DNA of 26,225 nt from Bacteroidota bacterium (GTDB taxonomy: Bacteria > Bacteroidota > Bacteroidia > Bacteroidales > VadinHA17): positions 1-26,225 of the forward strand of contig JADFUQ010000367.1 in NCBI GenBank assembly GCA_015222065.1, given 5' to 3'. The notes below the pieces were generated by a model. The model saw only the letters and a program-made list of their open reading frames with translations, did not search any database and had not been told where the DNA came from. The position numbers and the translations under genes were made by a program. The stretch's first letter is position 1. Every line of letters starts with the position of its first letter. Below, piece by piece: positions 25,455 through 26,225 of the stretch.

Positions 25455-26225
25455 CTAGAAATATCTCGGATTGTTAGCATTTACCCTATACCCGAATTCG
25501 TATCTTACAACAATTTCATGTGTTCCATTATTAAATTTATTCAGGTCTCCTGTATTATAATCATAAGAATAACCTATCTTAAACTGGTTATTAACCTGAA
25601 GCTCGACAATACTTACAAGAGTATTATCATCAATCCTCCATGATCCCCCCAGCCATAAAAAATTTTTAATTATGAAATTCCCATTCAAATCAACCTGTAA
25701 TGGGGATATCTGGCTATACTTTATCAGAAACGAAGGCTTGAACATAAATCCCTTACTAAATTGTATCAACACTCCTGAAGTAATAAGAAAATTATATTGA
25801 TTAAAATTATGGTAAATCTCATAACTATTCCTTGAACTTTTCTCCCTGTAATTTAGTAACTGTGGCACTGATACCCCGAAAAACACTTTATTAGTATAAT
25901 AATAAAACCCTGCACCAAAATTGGGTAAAATATAACTTGATGAACCACTGGTAAAAACCGGATCTTCTTCCACCGTCTCAATCCCACTGAAATCAGCATT
26001 TGCAATATGTATCCCTCCTCTCAAACCAAACGATAAACGACCGGTTCCTGCATGAATGTGATAGGCATAATTAGCAAAAACACCCGTTGTGTTCTTAACA
26101 CCAATACTTTCGTTAAAAACCATTAACCCAAGAGCAACCCTATCATCTTTTAATGGTGCATGTGCACTAAAAGTTTTTATTTCAGGGGCTCCCTCGATAC
26201 CTACCCATTGTTTACGGTATGATGA
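25455..26225 (-). CDS. PorP/SprF-family outer-membrane protein (N-terminus beyond window)
   Basis: The minus-strand frame is open to the window end, so the gene starts outside. The 256 visible residues begin SSYRKQWVGIEGAPEIKTFS, the characteristic family opening, followed by HAPLKDDRVALGLMVFNESIG. Later come GAGFYYYTNKVFFGVSVPQLL and a run of amphipathic beta strands ending NPRYF; a terminal Phe is the usual outer-membrane beta-barrel signal. About 50-70 N-terminal residues, including the signal peptide, are missing. PorP/SprF proteins are associated with type IX secretion and, as paralogues, with type B C-terminal domain substrates or surface attachment in Bacteroidota. Whether this is the core PorP or one of the many paralogues cannot be told. 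It is in an operon with the PD40/PKD gene 3 bp downstream. Confidence 0.92.
   Translation of the reverse strand, partial: SSYRKQWVGIEGAPEIKTFSAHAPLKDDRVALGLMVFNESIGVKNTTGVFANYAYHIHAGTGRLSFGLRGGIHIANADFSGIETVEEDPVFTSGSSSYILPNFGAGFYYYTNKVFFGVSVPQLLNYREKSSRNSYEIYHNFNQYNFLITSGVLIQFSKGFMFKPSFLIKYSQISPLQVDLNGNFIIKNFLWLGGSWRIDDNTLVSIVELQVNNQFKIGYSYDYNTGDLNKFNNGTHEIVVRYEFGYRVNANNPRYF

Overview
The window looks like chromosomal DNA of a low-GC member of the Bacteroidota, probably the Marinilabiliales/Prolixibacteraceae side of Bacteroidales. This is inferred from a PorP/SprF-type outer-membrane protein, a fused SecDF, two-component-regulator propeller and Y_Y_Y domains, relaxed lipobox signals, weak Shine-Dalgarno sequences, several TAnnTTTG (-7 type) promoter matches, and intergenic repeat families of a kind often seen in this phylum. 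No tRNA, rRNA, CRISPR array or intact transposase was seen.

Layout. (1) 1-2070 is an accessory patch on the minus strand: a SAM methyltransferase cut by the window edge with a good promoter, a decayed stretch, and an HNH endonuclease that has lost its N-terminus and start codon. The decayed part is bracketed by an imperfect inverted repeat (867-907 / 1957-2000). (2) 2073-8909 is housekeeping: saccharopine dehydrogenase (+), converging within 6 bp on a LolD-type ABC ATPase (-), then tatA, fused secDF and malate dehydrogenase (-), with a clear hairpin terminator between mdh and secDF. (3) 9146-13433 is a minus-strand tripartite exporter operon (HlyD/MacA adaptor, MacB-like permease, TolC-like channel) with no ATPase gene in it. 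(4) 13576-14973 is a phosphoglucosamine mutase-type gene. (5) 15486-19600 runs on the plus strand: an RluB-type pseudouridine synthase, era, der and a small lipoprotein, so mostly ribosome maturation. (6) 19625-26225 is a minus-strand envelope cluster: PorP/SprF (cut by the window edge), a PD40 + two-PKD protein 3 bp behind it, a secreted protein of unknown function, and a 1057-residue transmembrane protein with about 14 propeller blades, a Y_Y_Y domain and a SpoIIE/PP2C phosphatase output.

The two parts most worth following up are the envelope/sensor cluster in (6), which joins a T9SS-associated barrel to a phosphatase-output propeller receptor, and the dispersed intergenic repeats. Three copies of a roughly 210-370 bp element with imperfect terminal inverted repeats lie at 4633-4843, 15019-15386 and 17469-17728. 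Two copies of a second element lie at 9020-9145 and 16307-16471. One copy of the first element ends exactly on the secDF stop codon.
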